DNA of 64,000 nucleotides from Bacillus manliponensis (GCF_000712595.1 NZ_JOTN01000015.1:1-64000), one strand, 5' to 3'. Positions 1 through 8,944 are shown, numbered from the stretch's first letter. Program-made: numbers and translations. Notes: generated by a model from the letters alone, not told the origin.

Positions 1-32
1 TCTATTGACTAGATTGTTTTTCAACAGTATGG

Positions 33-69
33 GACATTGTCTTTATTAAAAAGACAATGTCTTTTTTAT
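33..69 (+). terminator. Intrinsic terminator of a gene left of the window
   Basis: The arms GACATTGTCTT and AAGACAATGTC are separated by a 7-nt loop and followed by a T run. No gene in the window precedes it, so it most likely ends a plus-strand gene that lies left of position 1. Confidence 0.75.
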
Positions 70-151
70 TATTATAAAACATATATAATGATGAAAATGG
101 TCGTGTACAAAAAATATTTTTATGAATTTCATCAGATGGGGGTAGATGGTG

Positions 152-982
152 ATGAATAAGCCATGGGTTGGTAAGGGAATATGGAACGAAATTTACAAGG
201 GGAAAAAGCCGAATATTCACGATGATCCATGCGAAAAAAGAAAAGCAAAAGATAATTTAGTTTCTGAATTAGAAATAGAAACTTCAGTACGTTCAATGGT
301 AGTGAAAACCCCATTTTCTATTATTTCGGAAGTGTCTAGTTTTTTAAACTTTCCTAATATAAGTGGGAAGAATCAAGAAGTATTTGTATTTCATACTGAA
401 AAAAATACAGAGTGTCGTGAATTAGATGCAAAGCTATTAACTACAGTACATCATTATCATGGAGGGGCTTATTGTAATTTAGTTTCTTCAAATCTTTATG
501 AAAAAAGAGTGCTTTTAGAATTTCCTAGTCAAAAAGAAAAAGGTGATATTAAAGAGAATAGGATAGAGACATCTTCGTGGGTTCCTATCCACAGTGCGAT
601 ATTAGAGAAGGAAAGAGAAGGAGAATTAAATAATTATATAACAGCGAAATTACCAATAGAAATAGGGAGGTATAAAACTGAAATTAATTTACGAGAAATG
701 GTGGTATTTAAAGAAAAAGTCAGAAGAATAAAAGAGGTGTCACAGGAAATTATTTTGACAAAAAGTAAAATTTTATTACCAAAAATAATAAAGACGGGAC
801 AGGATCCGATTACAGTTGAAAAAGGAATCTTATTTGTAGAAGGCTATATCTTTCAGTGTATTGAATATATTATAGAACAAAGTACATCTCATGATAATGT
901 GTACCAGTTAGTGCAAAGTATTGTATTAGAATTAATCATTCAAGTATTACAGGAGCAGGAAGTACGAGTGAAAATTCTATAA
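152..982 (+). CDS. Unrecognised 276-aa protein, possibly spore-associated (SPOCS-like segment)
   Basis: I do not recognise this protein firmly. It is 276 aa, charged, without signal peptide or membrane segment. The stretch at about residues 165-240 (alternating hydrophobic residues, then VEKGILFVEGYIFQCIEYI) has the rhythm of the SPOCS/DUF3794 domain found in spore-coat proteins; that is a resemblance, not an assignment. Start: ATG at 152 is chosen over ATG at 146 because the GGGGGT ribosome-binding site lies 8 nt before 152 but only 2 nt before 146. It stands alone: a terminator precedes it, and a 367-bp AT-rich gap with a shared convergent terminator follows it. Confidence 0.6.
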   Translation: MNKPWVGKGIWNEIYKGKKPNIHDDPCEKRKAKDNLVSELEIETSVRSMVVKTPFSIISEVSSFLNFPNISGKNQEVFVFHTEKNTECRELDAKLLTTVHHYHGGAYCNLVSSNLYEKRVLLEFPSQKEKGDIKENRIETSSWVPIHSAILEKEREGELNNYITAKLPIEIGRYKTEINLREMVVFKEKVRRIKEVSQEIILTKSKILLPKIIKTGQDPITVEKGILFVEGYIFQCIEYIIEQSTSHDNVYQLVQSIVLELIIQVLQEQEVRVKIL

Positions 983-1208
983 TTCATATTAGACTTTACG
1001 CAGGTTCGTAAATGAGAACGATAATATATGATTGTAATAAAAGGCTTATTGTGGTGATTTATATTTAATTAACAATTTTTAAAGTGAAATTTAATTAACA
1101 TTGTTTAATAAAAATACTGTTATTTGTTCATATTTTGCTCACAAATGATATAACAATCAGTGAAAAAAATATGAAATGTATTTTTACAAAAAATATAATA
1201 TAACAAAT

Positions 1209-1254
1209 GAAAAGTGTCATAAACGCTTGTTTAACAGGCATTTATGACACTTTC
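1209..1254. terminator. Bidirectional terminator in the 983-1349 gap
   Basis: A long inverted repeat (GAAAAGTGTCATAAA against a near-perfect complement) lies between a plus-strand gene and a minus-strand gene that point toward each other, so it can stop both. The rest of the 983-1208 gap is AT-rich and I see no gene in it. Confidence 0.7.
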
Positions 1255-1257
1255 ATA

Positions 1258-1325
1258 GTTTTAACATCTTCCGAAAGAAGTCCTCTTCTTCAAACAACTT
1301 GAAAGAGTGTTAAGGAGGGGTCATT
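1258..1325 (+). repeat. Short repeat sharing the TCCGAAAGAAGT block with 13094-13165
   Basis: This stretch contains TCCGAAAGAAGTCCTCTTC preceded by TAACAT. The same block, slightly diverged, occurs at about 13100 just upstream of a decayed tnpB. It is probably the end of an IS605/TnpB-type element or a related small repeat left without its gene. The relation rests on two copies read by eye. Confidence 0.4.
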
Positions 1326-1349
1326 CACTGTTTTATGAAATGAGCACCC

Positions 1350-1706
1350 TCAAAACTGTTCATCTTTCTCCCAAGATTCTACAATATAATGAGCAATCGT
1401 AGGATTATAGCCTTTTCCAACTAAAAACATAATAGCTGCAACCTCGGTCATTGCGTGCTCGACAGATGTATATTTCGATTCTTTCATTCCATAATCAACC
1501 CATGGTTTTACAAAGTCTAATACTGGCTTTTTTAAGTTTAAGAATTGTGTGCCGACTACTTGCTGGATTTGCTGTGCCGTAGGTTCGACTGGTGTTGTTG
1601 GACCAGGTGGTGAAACGCGTGGATCGTGTTGGGATTCATATGTTTGTTGCTGCGGATAAGGTTGTGGTTGATTTGGCGTATACGTATATGGATTATGATG
1701 GAACAT
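1350..1706 (-). CDS. Hypothetical protein with Pro/Gln/Tyr-rich N-terminus
   Basis: This 118-aa protein has two parts. Residues 1-45 are low-complexity and rich in Pro, Gln, Tyr and Asn, recalling surface or coat-associated small proteins such as YppG. Residues 46-118 are a helical segment without a motif I can name, ending in acidic residues. The start has a good ribosome-binding site (GGAGG about 7 nt upstream on the minus strand). It is transcribed divergently from the HD-domain gene that follows. It has no membrane segment and no catalytic motif, so I give no function. Confidence 0.7.
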   Translation of the reverse strand: MFHHNPYTYTPNQPQPYPQQQTYESQHDPRVSPPGPTTPVEPTAQQIQQVVGTQFLNLKKPVLDFVKPWVDYGMKESKYTSVEHAMTEVAAIMFLVGKGYNPTIAHYIVESWEKDEQF

Positions 1707-1816
1707 ATTTACTTCCTCCTTCGTGACAGTTCATACAACAATAGCATATGGGCGGACGAGAAAATATGTGATGAAAAAATGGTACCATGGTACAATAAGA
1801 AATTGGGTGAAGATAA

Positions 1817-2464
1817 ATGAAAACAAACGGGAAAATTCAAGAAACGATTCTTTTTGTGAAAAACATATTACAGAACGATGCAAGTGGACATGACTGGTAT
1901 CATATAGAGCGTGTACATAAATTAGCAGTTGCTTTGAATGAAAAAGAGCGGGGCAAGCGTTTTATTATTGAAATGGCAGCTTTGCTTCATGATGTAGCGG
2001 ATGAAAAGCTAAATGAGAGTGAAGAAGCTGGTATGAAAAAGGTTACAGATTGGCTTGAGAAGCTAGAGGTAGAGCAATCTGATATGGACCATATCTTACA
2101 TATTATTGCGAACATGTCGTATAAAGGTGGACACGGTGGAAAAGTTGAAACGCTAGAAGGGAAAATTGTACAAGATGCAGATCGTCTTGATGCGCTTGGG
2201 GCAATTGGAATTGCGAGAACATTTGCGTATGGTGGTGCAAAAGGACGCTTAATGTATGACCCTAAAGTTCCGCCGCGTCAAGAAATGACAAAGGAAGAGT
2301 ACCGAAAAAGTAATGATCCGTCATTAAATCATTTTTACGAGAAATTACTGAAGTTAAAAGATTTAATGAATACAGAAGCGGGTAAAGCAGAGGCAGAAAT
2401 TCGTCATCGTTATATGGAAGAGTTTATTGAACAATTTATGAAAGAGTGGAATGCAAACGTATGA
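1817..2464 (+). CDS. ypgQ: HD-domain phosphohydrolase, YpgQ-like
   Basis: This is a 215-aa metal-dependent HD-superfamily hydrolase. The HD signature is visible: SGHDWYHIERV near residues 23-33, LLHDVADE with His58-Asp59, and a downstream Asp in QDADRLDALGA near residue 125. The sequence matches the YpgQ/YedJ family; B. subtilis YpgQ is reported as a dNTP pyrophosphohydrolase, so a role in nucleotide-pool or stress control is plausible but inferred. The start has GGGTGA upstream. Its TGA stop overlaps the ATG of the next gene (ATGA at 2461-2464), so the two are translationally coupled. Confidence 0.88.
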   Translation: MKTNGKIQETILFVKNILQNDASGHDWYHIERVHKLAVALNEKERGKRFIIEMAALLHDVADEKLNESEEAGMKKVTDWLEKLEVEQSDMDHILHIIANMSYKGGHGGKVETLEGKIVQDADRLDALGAIGIARTFAYGGAKGRLMYDPKVPPRQEMTKEEYRKSNDPSLNHFYEKLLKLKDLMNTEAGKAEAEIRHRYMEEFIEQFMKEWNANV

Positions 2465-4353
2465 AAATGTTAACAGTCGAAAACGTATCAAAATCATATG
2501 GGGATAAACCGTTATTTAATGGATTATCTTTTAGTATCGGCGAAGGGCAACGCATTGGGATTATCGGTGTAAACGGTACAGGGAAATCAACGTTATTAAA
2601 AATTATTGCAGGTGTGGAAATTCCAGACACAGGAGATATGACACATACGCGAGGTTATACAATTAGTTATTTATCACAAAGACCAGAGTTTAAAGAGAAT
2701 TTGACGGTATTAGAGCAAGTATTCCATGGTGATACACCGCTAATTCGTCTTCTTCGTGAATATGAACAGGCCTTACTCAATTTAGAGAAAGATCCAACGA
2801 ATGAAAAGGTGCAGGAGCAGTTATTTGTCGTTCAGCAGCGTATGGATGCGATGAACGCATGGGAAGCAAATGCAAGTGCAAAAGCATTGCTTACAAAGCT
2901 AGGTATTACGGATTTCTCACAAACAGTTGGAAACTTATCAGGTGGACAAAAGAAACGTATTGCGATGGCGCAGTGCTTCATTCAAACGCCAGATTTATTA
3001 ATTTTAGATGAGCCAACGAACCATTTAGACCATGAAACAGTTGAGTGGTTAGAGGAATATTTAGCACGTTATACAGGCTCTGTGTTACTTGTTACACATG
3101 ATCGCTACTTTTTAGATCGTGTAACAAATGGTATTTTTGAACTAAATAACGGTAATTTATACACTTATGAAGGAAATTACGGTGCCTTTTTAGAAGCGAA
3201 AGCACTTCGTGAAGAACAAGAAATGGCGCAAGAAGCAAAACGTCAAAACTTATATCGCCGTGAACTTGCATGGATTCGCCGCGGTGCAAAAGCTCGTTCT
3301 ACAAAACAAAAAGCACGTATTCAGCGTTTTGAAGAACTGAAAAGTCAAGAAGGGCCAGCTGCAAAACAGTCTGTTGATATCGCTCTTAGTGGTAGCCGTT
3401 TAGGGAAAAAAGTATTGGAATTAAAAGATGTAACAAAATCATTTGGTGAGAAAATAGTATTACAGAACTTTAATCATATCGTAAATCCTGGCGACCGTAT
3501 TGGTATTATTGGTGCAAATGGTAGCGGTAAGTCTTCTTTATTAAATATGTTAGCGCAAAAAATCACACCAGATAGCGGTGAAATTGAAGTTGGTCAAACG
3601 GTGAAAATTGCGTATTATACACAGGAAAATGAAGAAATGAATTTAAACCAACGTATGATTGAGTATATAAAAGAAGTTGCAGAAGTCATTCATACGACAG
3701 ATGGGAAAGTAATTGGGGCATCGCAAATGTTAGAGCGATTTTTATTCCCTCCGCATTCACATGGTACGCCGCTTGGAAAGTTATCAGGTGGAGAAAGACG
3801 TCGTCTATATTTACTACGCATTTTAATGGGAGAACCAAATGTTCTTCTATTAGATGAGCCAACAAACGATTTAGATACACAAACATTAACGGTACTTGAA
3901 GATTATTTAGAAGAGTTTCCTGGTGTTGTCATTACCGTATCGCATGATCGTTACTTCTTAGATAAAGTTATTGATGAATTATTTGTGTTTGCTGGAAACG
4001 GTGAGGTGCGCACATACTTAGGAAGTTATAGTGATTATTTAGAGCTCCAAAAGACAGAAGCTTTACTTGAAAAAGCGGAAGTGAAAAAAGAAAAGAAAAT
4101 AGAAGAGGCGCCGAAACAAAATAGAAAACGAAAACTTTCTTATAATGAGCAACGTGAATGGGAAACGATTGAAGATATAATTGCACAGTTAGAAGAGAAA
4201 ATTGAAGAATTGGCAGTACAATTAGAAAAAGTAGGTGCGGACTATACGAAAGCACAACAACTGTCTGAAGAGCAGCAGCAAACGGAAGAAGAGTTGGAAA
4301 AAACGATGGAAAGATGGAGTGAACTATCTGATATTGTTGAAGGTTTAAAGTAA
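2461..4353 (+). CDS. yfmR: ABC-F family ATPase YfmR/Uup-like
   Basis: This soluble tandem-ATPase protein of 630 aa acts on the ribosome rather than in transport. It has two nucleotide-binding domains: Walker A GVNGTGKST then LSGGQKKR and LLILDEPTNHLD in the first, GANGSGKSS then LSGGERRR and LLLDEPTNDLD in the second, with an arginine/lysine-rich inter-domain linker (near 265-310) and a C-terminal coiled coil rich in Glu and Gln. There are no membrane segments. The opening MKMLTVENVSK and overall length fit B. subtilis YfmR, which helps translation through difficult peptide bonds alongside EF-P. I start at 2461 because it overlaps the preceding stop; an in-frame upstream ATG at 2446 lacks support. 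Confidence 0.92.
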   Translation: MKMLTVENVSKSYGDKPLFNGLSFSIGEGQRIGIIGVNGTGKSTLLKIIAGVEIPDTGDMTHTRGYTISYLSQRPEFKENLTVLEQVFHGDTPLIRLLREYEQALLNLEKDPTNEKVQEQLFVVQQRMDAMNAWEANASAKALLTKLGITDFSQTVGNLSGGQKKRIAMAQCFIQTPDLLILDEPTNHLDHETVEWLEEYLARYTGSVLLVTHDRYFLDRVTNGIFELNNGNLYTYEGNYGAFLEAKALREEQEMAQEAKRQNLYRRELAWIRRGAKARSTKQKARIQRFEELKSQEGPAAKQSVDIALSGSRLGKKVLELKDVTKSFGEKIVLQNFNHIVNPGDRIGIIGANGSGKSSLLNMLAQKITPDSGEIEVGQTVKIAYYTQENEEMNLNQRMIEYIKEVAEVIHTTDGKVIGASQMLERFLFPPHSHGTPLGKLSGGERRRLYLLRILMGEPNVLLLDEPTNDLDTQTLTVLEDYLEEFPGVVITVSHDRYFLDKVIDELFVFAGNGEVRTYLGSYSDYLELQKTEALLEKAEVKKEKKIEEAPKQNRKRKLSYNEQREWETIEDIIAQLEEKIEELAVQLEKVGADYTKAQQLSEEQQQTEEELEKTMERWSELSDIVEGLK

Positions 4354-4429
4354 AAACAAGCTGCATATGTTGAAATGTAAAGAAAAACGCTTTACACTAA
4401 GAGTGACAAGTACTTTTAGGAGGGAAAAG

Positions 4430-5161
4430 ATGAGAACATCTAATCCAATGATGAAAAAAGAGACGTTCCAAAAAGCAGGCGTCGGTACTTCCGGAATGAC
4501 AGTTGGAGGTACAGTTGGTAAAACATTTATTATGCTGATTTTGTTATTAGGAACAGCAGTGTATGCTTTTATGCAAATGATTGACGGTAAAATGCAATCT
4601 TCCGTTTTAATTGGTGCGGCAATTGTTGCATTAATTCTTGCGTTTGCTTCTGCATTTGTACCACGTATTGCTCCTTTTACAGCGCCGATTTATGCAGCGG
4701 TAAAAGGAATTGTATTAGGTAGTATTTCGGCTATATATACGATGCGTTTTGGAGATTTTATCGTATTACATGCGGTATTATTAACGATTTCTATTTTGCT
4801 AGCAATGTTAGTTTTATATGCAACGCGCCTTGTAAAGGTAACAGATAAATTCCGTACAGGTGTAATGGCAGCAACGTTTGGCATTTTCATCATGTACATC
4901 ACTGTTTTTATTTTACAACTATTTGGTGTAGCGGTACCGTTTTTACATCAAGGTGGTACAATTGGTATTATTGTAAGTGCAGTTATTATTGTTGTAGCAT
5001 CACTAAACTTACTATTAGACTTTGATTTCATTGATGGTGGTGCACGTAGCGGTGCTCCAAAATATATGGAGTGGTACGGTGCTTTAGCTTTAATGATGAC
5101 GTTAGTTTGGTTATACTTAGAAATTTTACGCTTTGTATCTTATTTCACGAGAAGTGATTGA
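4430..5161 (+). CDS. Bax inhibitor-1/YccA-like membrane protein
   Basis: This 243-aa polytopic membrane protein has about seven hydrophobic segments spread from residue 28 to the C-terminus, with the TMEM/Bax-inhibitor style pattern of short loops and a conserved acidic stretch (DFDFIDGGARSG) before the last helix. The soluble N-terminus (MRTSNPMMKKETFQ...) is typical of the longer YccA-like bacterial branch. Members are thought to be Ca2+ leak channels or membrane-protease modulators; the role here is unknown. Start at 4430 is set by AGGAGGG 6 nt upstream; an in-frame ATG 63 bp earlier has no ribosome site. A strong terminator follows the stop directly. Confidence 0.85.
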   Translation: MRTSNPMMKKETFQKAGVGTSGMTVGGTVGKTFIMLILLLGTAVYAFMQMIDGKMQSSVLIGAAIVALILAFASAFVPRIAPFTAPIYAAVKGIVLGSISAIYTMRFGDFIVLHAVLLTISILLAMLVLYATRLVKVTDKFRTGVMAATFGIFIMYITVFILQLFGVAVPFLHQGGTIGIIVSAVIIVVASLNLLLDFDFIDGGARSGAPKYMEWYGALALMMTLVWLYLEILRFVSYFTRSD

Positions 5162-5169
5162 TGATTAAA

Positions 5170-5206
5170 AAATCCTGCATGTTTGCAACATGCAGGATTT
5201 CTTTTT
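5170..5206 (+). terminator. Intrinsic terminator after the Bax-inhibitor-like gene
   Basis: AATCCTGCATGTT and its complement AACATGCAGGATT form a hairpin with a minimal loop, followed by CTTTTT. Confidence 0.85.
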
Positions 5207-5318
5207 GGATATTTTTAAGAAAAAAGTAGACTTTTAATCTGGTAATTATTCGAATTTACATATTTTACGAATTTCTTATCTTTTTCTACAATGAAGAAAA
5301 AATAAGAGGTGATGGTTA

Positions 5319-5657
5319 ATGATGAATCGTGTTGTCCTAATTGGTAGATTAACGAAAGATCCAGAACTGTACTATACGAAACAAGGTATTGCATATGCTC
5401 GTTTATGTGTGGCGGTAAATAGAGGGTTTCGAAATAGTTTAGGAGAGCAACAAGCTGATTTTATTCATTGCATCATTTGGCGGAAATCTGCAGAAAATGT
5501 AACGTTGTACTGTAAAAAGGGGTCGCTTGTTGGAGTGACAGGACATATTCATACGAGTCACTATGATAATGAGATGGGAAAAAGAGTTTATAAGACGGAA
5601 GTTGTCATTGAGAGAATTACGTTTTTGGAGAGGAAAAAAGAAGAAGCACCAAAGTAG
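5319..5657 (+). CDS. ssbB: Single-stranded DNA-binding protein, SsbB type
   Basis: This short 112-aa SSB consists of the OB-fold only. It has the start MNRVVLIGRLTKDPEL, the strand FIHCIIWRKSAENV and the GHIHTSHYDN segment of the family. It lacks the long glycine-rich linker and the acidic DDDLPF-type tail that define the essential SsbA, and its length matches SsbB (YwpH), the paralogue used in natural transformation in B. subtilis. The ribosome site AGAGGTGAT fits ATG at 5319; a second ATG follows immediately. It is monocistronic after a terminator. The 60 bp upstream are AT-rich, but I could not find a clean pair of ComK boxes. Confidence 0.88.
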   Translation: MMNRVVLIGRLTKDPELYYTKQGIAYARLCVAVNRGFRNSLGEQQADFIHCIIWRKSAENVTLYCKKGSLVGVTGHIHTSHYDNEMGKRVYKTEVVIERITFLERKKEEAPK

Positions 5658-5719
5658 GAGTATAATGCCTAGGCATGTTACAATACAGGTAACAACAGCA
5701 ATAAAGGAGAGACATTTTT

Positions 5720-6847
5720 GTGAAGATTAAAGGTATTGAACCGACACCGAGTCCAAATACGATGAAGGTGATTTTAAATGAAGTATTACCAGCAGGAGCA
5801 CGTACAAATTATACGCGTGAAAATATGGAACAAGCTCCAAAAAAGGTGCAGCAAATCGTTCAAATTGAAGGAGTAAAAGGTGTGTATCACGTTGCCGACT
5901 TTTTAGCGGTAGAGCGTAATGCAAAATATGACTGGAAAAATATTTTACAGCAAGTGCGTGCTGTATTTGGTGAAGAAGTTGTTAAAGATGGTGAACAAGA
6001 ACAAAATGCATCTTTTGGTGAAGTAAAAGTGTTTGTTCAAATGTTCTTTACAATCCCGATGCAAGTCAAATTAACGGATGGTACAACAGAAGAACGTGTT
6101 GGTTTACCAGACCGCTTTAAAGAAGCAATTATGAAAGTGCAAATGTCAGCACCAAACGTTGTGAAAGAACGCAAATGGGTAGAGCAAAGTACACGTTATG
6201 GTGAGTTTGAAGAAATCGGTAAAGAAGTAGTAGATGAGATCGTTGCAGCATATCCAGAAGAGCGTGTGTCGACAACTGTACAAGAGTTACTTCAGCAAGC
6301 AGGTGCAGAGGAAGTAACAATTACAAAGCGTGAGCCATATGAAGTAACGATGGAGATGATAAATGATCCAGACTGGACGAAACGTTATGCGGCGCTTGAT
6401 CAGATGGATCCGAAAGAAGAAGATATCCCTGTACTAGAGAAAGCGTTAGAAGATGAAAAGGTTTCAATTCGTCGCTTAGTGACAGCATACTTAGGAATGA
6501 TTGGTGGAAAAGCGGTACTTCCTGGTTTATATAAAGCGATGCTGGATCGTTCTGTTAGTGTGCGCCGTACAGCAGGTGACTGTTTATCGGATGTTGGTGA
6601 ACCAGAAGCGATGTTTGTAATGATTAAATCATTAAAAGATCCAAGCAAACTTGTGCGCTGGCGTGCAGCAATGTTCTTATTTGAAGTAGGTGACGAAAGT
6701 GCAGTTCCTGCACTTCGAGTTGCAGAAGAAGACCCTGAATTTGAAGTGGCGATGCAAGCACGTTTAGCGCTTGAACGTATTGAAGGTGGAGAAGAAGCGA
6801 AAGGCTCTGTTTGGAAGCAAATGACGGAGTATCGCAAAGGAGAATAA
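5720..6847 (+). CDS. ypgR: Nfu-N/HEAT-repeat protein, conserved virulence factor C family (YpgR)
   Basis: This 375-aa soluble protein combines an N-terminal Nfu/NifU-type scaffold domain (residues 1-90, beginning KIKGIEPTPSPNTMK) with a C-terminal run of HEAT repeats from about residue 210 (repeats near DPDWTKRYAALDQM, DEKVSIRRLVTAYLG, DRSVSVRRTAGDCL, DPSKLVRWRAAMFL). This architecture is that of Staphylococcus CvfC and Bacillus YpgR, whose biochemical role is not settled. The start is GTG with AAAGGAGAG upstream. It is followed after 3 bp by the DCC thiol protein and then a bacilliredoxin, suggesting a thiol/iron-sulfur context (inference). Confidence 0.88.
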   Translation: MKIKGIEPTPSPNTMKVILNEVLPAGARTNYTRENMEQAPKKVQQIVQIEGVKGVYHVADFLAVERNAKYDWKNILQQVRAVFGEEVVKDGEQEQNASFGEVKVFVQMFFTIPMQVKLTDGTTEERVGLPDRFKEAIMKVQMSAPNVVKERKWVEQSTRYGEFEEIGKEVVDEIVAAYPEERVSTTVQELLQQAGAEEVTITKREPYEVTMEMINDPDWTKRYAALDQMDPKEEDIPVLEKALEDEKVSIRRLVTAYLGMIGGKAVLPGLYKAMLDRSVSVRRTAGDCLSDVGEPEAMFVMIKSLKDPSKLVRWRAAMFLFEVGDESAVPALRVAEEDPEFEVAMQARLALERIEGGEEAKGSVWKQMTEYRKGE

Positions 6848-6850
6848 AAG

Positions 6851-7234
6851 ATGATTGTCTTTTATGATAGTTGGTGCCCGATGTGTACAGCAGTGGCAGA
6901 GCGTACGAAAGGATTAGATAAAAAGGGAAAGATAAAATTTCTTTCTTTTCGTGATCCGAAAATTATCAAGGAGTACGAACTTTCTGAGGAGAAGCAAAAG
7001 AAAATGGAGCAGCACCTTTATATATATAAAGATGGTCGTTCTTATAAAGGGATTAAAAGTGTATATGTTCTTGCGAAAGCAATCCCATCTTATTGGGGAA
7101 TAGTTCCGTTTATTAAACTTTCAATTGTACTAGGGTTTGGGCATAGATTATATGATTACATTGCTAAAAATAGAAAAATCGTGCCGACTGGACATTGTAA
7201 AGACGGTGTTTGTGAATTGCCGCAGAAAAAATGA
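6851..7234 (+). CDS. DCC-family thiol-disulfide oxidoreductase (DUF393)
   Basis: This 127-aa protein has a thioredoxin-like CxxC centre near the N-terminus (FYDSWCPMCTAV, residues 4-15), the YDGxCxxC-type opening that defines the DCC/DUF393 family, and the later R-x-Y-K-G-I pattern. A second Cys pair occurs at the very C-terminus (GHCKDGVCELP), which is unusual for the family and could bind metal or resolve disulfides. AAAGGAG lies at the end of the preceding gene, so it is read as the second gene of an operon. Substrate unknown. Confidence 0.82.
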   Translation: MIVFYDSWCPMCTAVAERTKGLDKKGKIKFLSFRDPKIIKEYELSEEKQKKMEQHLYIYKDGRSYKGIKSVYVLAKAIPSYWGIVPFIKLSIVLGFGHRLYDYIAKNRKIVPTGHCKDGVCELPQKK

Positions 7235-7317
7235 AAAAAGTACCAATGTTTCTTTTGCGTCAATTATTAGAGCGTGATATGATGAAGCAGGAATGAAAGT
7301 TGAAGGAGAGATTTAAC

Positions 7318-7752
7318 ATGTCAAATGCATACGAAGAATATATGCGTCAAATGGTAATGCCAATGCGTCAAGAATTAGTACGCGCTGGATTTGATGAACT
7401 AACAACAGCAGAAGGTGTACAAGAGTTTATGGAAAATGTAGAAGGAACAACATTGGTAGTTGTGAACTCTGTTTGCGGTTGTGCTGCAGGTTTAGCACGT
7501 CCATCAGCTGGCCAAGCGGTTGTTCGTTCTGAAAAGCAACCAAACAACCTTGTAACAGTATTTGCTGGTCAAGATAAAGAAGCAACTGCAATGATGCGTT
7601 CTTACTTTGATGAGATTCCACCATCTTCACCATCAATGGCTTTACTAAAAGGAAAAGAAGTTGTTCACTTCATTCACCGTCATGAAATTGAAGGGGCAAC
7701 AATGGAAGCAATTATTAACAATTTAGAAGAAGCTTTTGAAAAGCATTGCTAA
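7318..7752 (+). CDS. brxA: Bacilliredoxin BrxA (YphP-like)
   Basis: This 144-aa protein removes bacillithiol from S-bacillithiolated proteins. The CGC active site is visible in VVNSVCGCAAGLARP (about residues 49-63), and the sequence agrees along its length with B. subtilis YphP/BrxA (MRQxVxPMRxELxxAGFxELTTAE start, SSPSMALLKGKEVVHFIxRHEIEG end). The start at 7318 has AAGGAGAG upstream; an in-frame upstream start at 7300 lacks a ribosome site. Its proximity to the DCC thiol protein suggests a shared redox theme. Confidence 0.93.
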   Translation: MSNAYEEYMRQMVMPMRQELVRAGFDELTTAEGVQEFMENVEGTTLVVVNSVCGCAAGLARPSAGQAVVRSEKQPNNLVTVFAGQDKEATAMMRSYFDEIPPSSPSMALLKGKEVVHFIHRHEIEGATMEAIINNLEEAFEKHC

Positions 7753-7780
7753 AAAGGGAGAGAGTTTTCTCCCTTTTTTT
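7751..7780 (+). terminator. Intrinsic terminator after brxA
   Basis: AAAAGGGAGA pairs with TCTCCCTTTT across a short loop and is followed by a run of T. Confidence 0.85.
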
Positions 7781-7800
7781 GTATATAATGAGGTGACAGT

Positions 7801-8577
7801 ATGATTGTAACAACAGCGGGACGTACAAGTGAAGAAATGACCGCATATGCAAAAGAAGTAGCTGCCGATTTAGAAAGTAAGTTCGTTGTAAGGAATGAAG
7901 TGCCTATTTATGAATTACATAATACATATAACGAGGACGTACTTGTCGCGGGAAAAAACCGCTTAGCTATTTATCCAAACGGAACAGAAGAATCATTTTT
8001 CTTTCATCCAAACTCCGCGATGTTCCGTGTGAAAAGGCTCATGCGCGGGGAACATGATCCATTTTTACAAGCAGCGCAGCTTAAGGAAGGCATGAAAATG
8101 CTAGATTGTACGCTTGGCATGGCATCTGATAGCATCGTTGCAAGTTACGCAGTTGGTAATAGCGGAAAAGTTACAGGGTTAGAAGGTAATCGTTACATGG
8201 CTTATATTATGGAAAAGGGCTTAAAGCAGTGGGATGCAGGCACTTTGGAAATGAACGAAGCAATGAAGTGTATTACAGTAAAGTATACAGAGCATTTAAC
8301 ATTTCTAAAGCAGTGCGAGGATAGCAGTTACGACGTTGTATATTTAGATCCAATGTTTGAAGAAACAGTATTAGAGTCAGATGGTATCCGTGGTTTAAAA
8401 TATTTTGCACTATATAATGATATTACGGACGAAACGATTGAAGAAGCAAAGCGAGTAGCAAAACAACGTGTTGTATTAAAAGATCATTTCCGGAGTAGCC
8501 GTTTTGAAAAGCATAATTTCTTTGTGTATAAAAGAAAAAGTGCAAAATTTCATTTCGGAATAATTGAAACTTGCTAA
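7801..8577 (+). CDS. ypiP: Class I SAM-dependent methyltransferase, YpiP-like
   Basis: This 258-aa enzyme shows a Rossmann SAM-binding core: LDCTLGMASDSIVASY (about residues 101-116) as motif I and VVYLDPMFEE (about 179-188) as the DPP-like catalytic loop. It begins with a short domain (MIVTTAGRTSEEM) typical of the RsmJ/YpiP group of putative rRNA methyltransferases. The substrate is not known from sequence. Ribosome site GAGGTG 5 nt upstream. Pairing with the bacilliredoxin gene is also seen in B. subtilis (yphP/ypiP), supporting the assignment. Confidence 0.86.
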   Translation: MIVTTAGRTSEEMTAYAKEVAADLESKFVVRNEVPIYELHNTYNEDVLVAGKNRLAIYPNGTEESFFFHPNSAMFRVKRLMRGEHDPFLQAAQLKEGMKMLDCTLGMASDSIVASYAVGNSGKVTGLEGNRYMAYIMEKGLKQWDAGTLEMNEAMKCITVKYTEHLTFLKQCEDSSYDVVYLDPMFEETVLESDGIRGLKYFALYNDITDETIEEAKRVAKQRVVLKDHFRSSRFEKHNFFVYKRKSAKFHFGIIETC

Positions 8578-8606
8578 TTATCAGATTATATGTATAATTA
8601 ACGGTA

Positions 8607-8698
8607 ATAAAGTGAAACTTCAATCAGTGGGGGCTCTATCCCCCGCTGATTGTTAGGTGAACCAATTGGGCTTTTACTGGCTGTTAATGCGGGATAAA
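8607..8698 (-). repeat. Short bcr1-type repeat (92 bp)
   Basis: Read on the minus strand this starts TTTATCCCGCATTAAC, keeps the AAAAGCCC core, and ends with the CCCCCACTGATTGAAG arm and TTTCACTTTAT. It is flanked by the TTTAT pair expected for bcr1 but lacks the central stem (ACTCCCACCTC...GAGGTGGGAG), so it is a shortened member of the family. Confidence 0.75.
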
Positions 8699-8699
8699 T

Positions 8700-8834
8700 A
8701 AAACCTTTCTTTTTTTGAGTAAGGAAGAGAGCACCCATCCGTGGATAGTAACGGTCAGTGCCCTTTTTGGCCTCGTACGAAATGAAAACAAAAGTATGTA
8801 GAGAAGTGGTTTTCTTACTAATATGCGTGGTCAC
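8700..8834 (-). other. Repeated micro-coding module, copy 1 (truncated by a bcr1-type repeat)
   Basis: A minus-strand reading frame from GTG at 8834 runs into the adjacent repeat. Its core (residues 15-45, genomic 8700-8792) contains YEAKKGTDRYY and TQKKKGF. The same pattern, HEAVKGSDRHY and NQKRKGF, recurs at 21996-22091. Aligned codons differ often at third positions (GAG/GAA, GCC/GCA, AAG/AAA, GGC/GGT), which points to selection on protein. The copy at 22 kb stops right after KGF; here the bcr1-type repeat starts at that point. There is no ribosome-binding site, so this copy may be a relic. Confidence 0.4.
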
Positions 8835-8944
8835 AATTTAGAGGTTTGGAAACAGAAAGTTAATTTGATGGTTAGTGATTTTTCCTGAAGTTAGATACAA
8901 AGTATGCGACTGAGTTAGTTGCTGGAATTTTAAACTAAATCAAA

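Noticed and set aside
5221-5280. ComK box upstream of ssbB
   Set aside because: AAAA-GTAGAC-TTTT has a 6-base spacer instead of 5 and I could not find a properly spaced second box.
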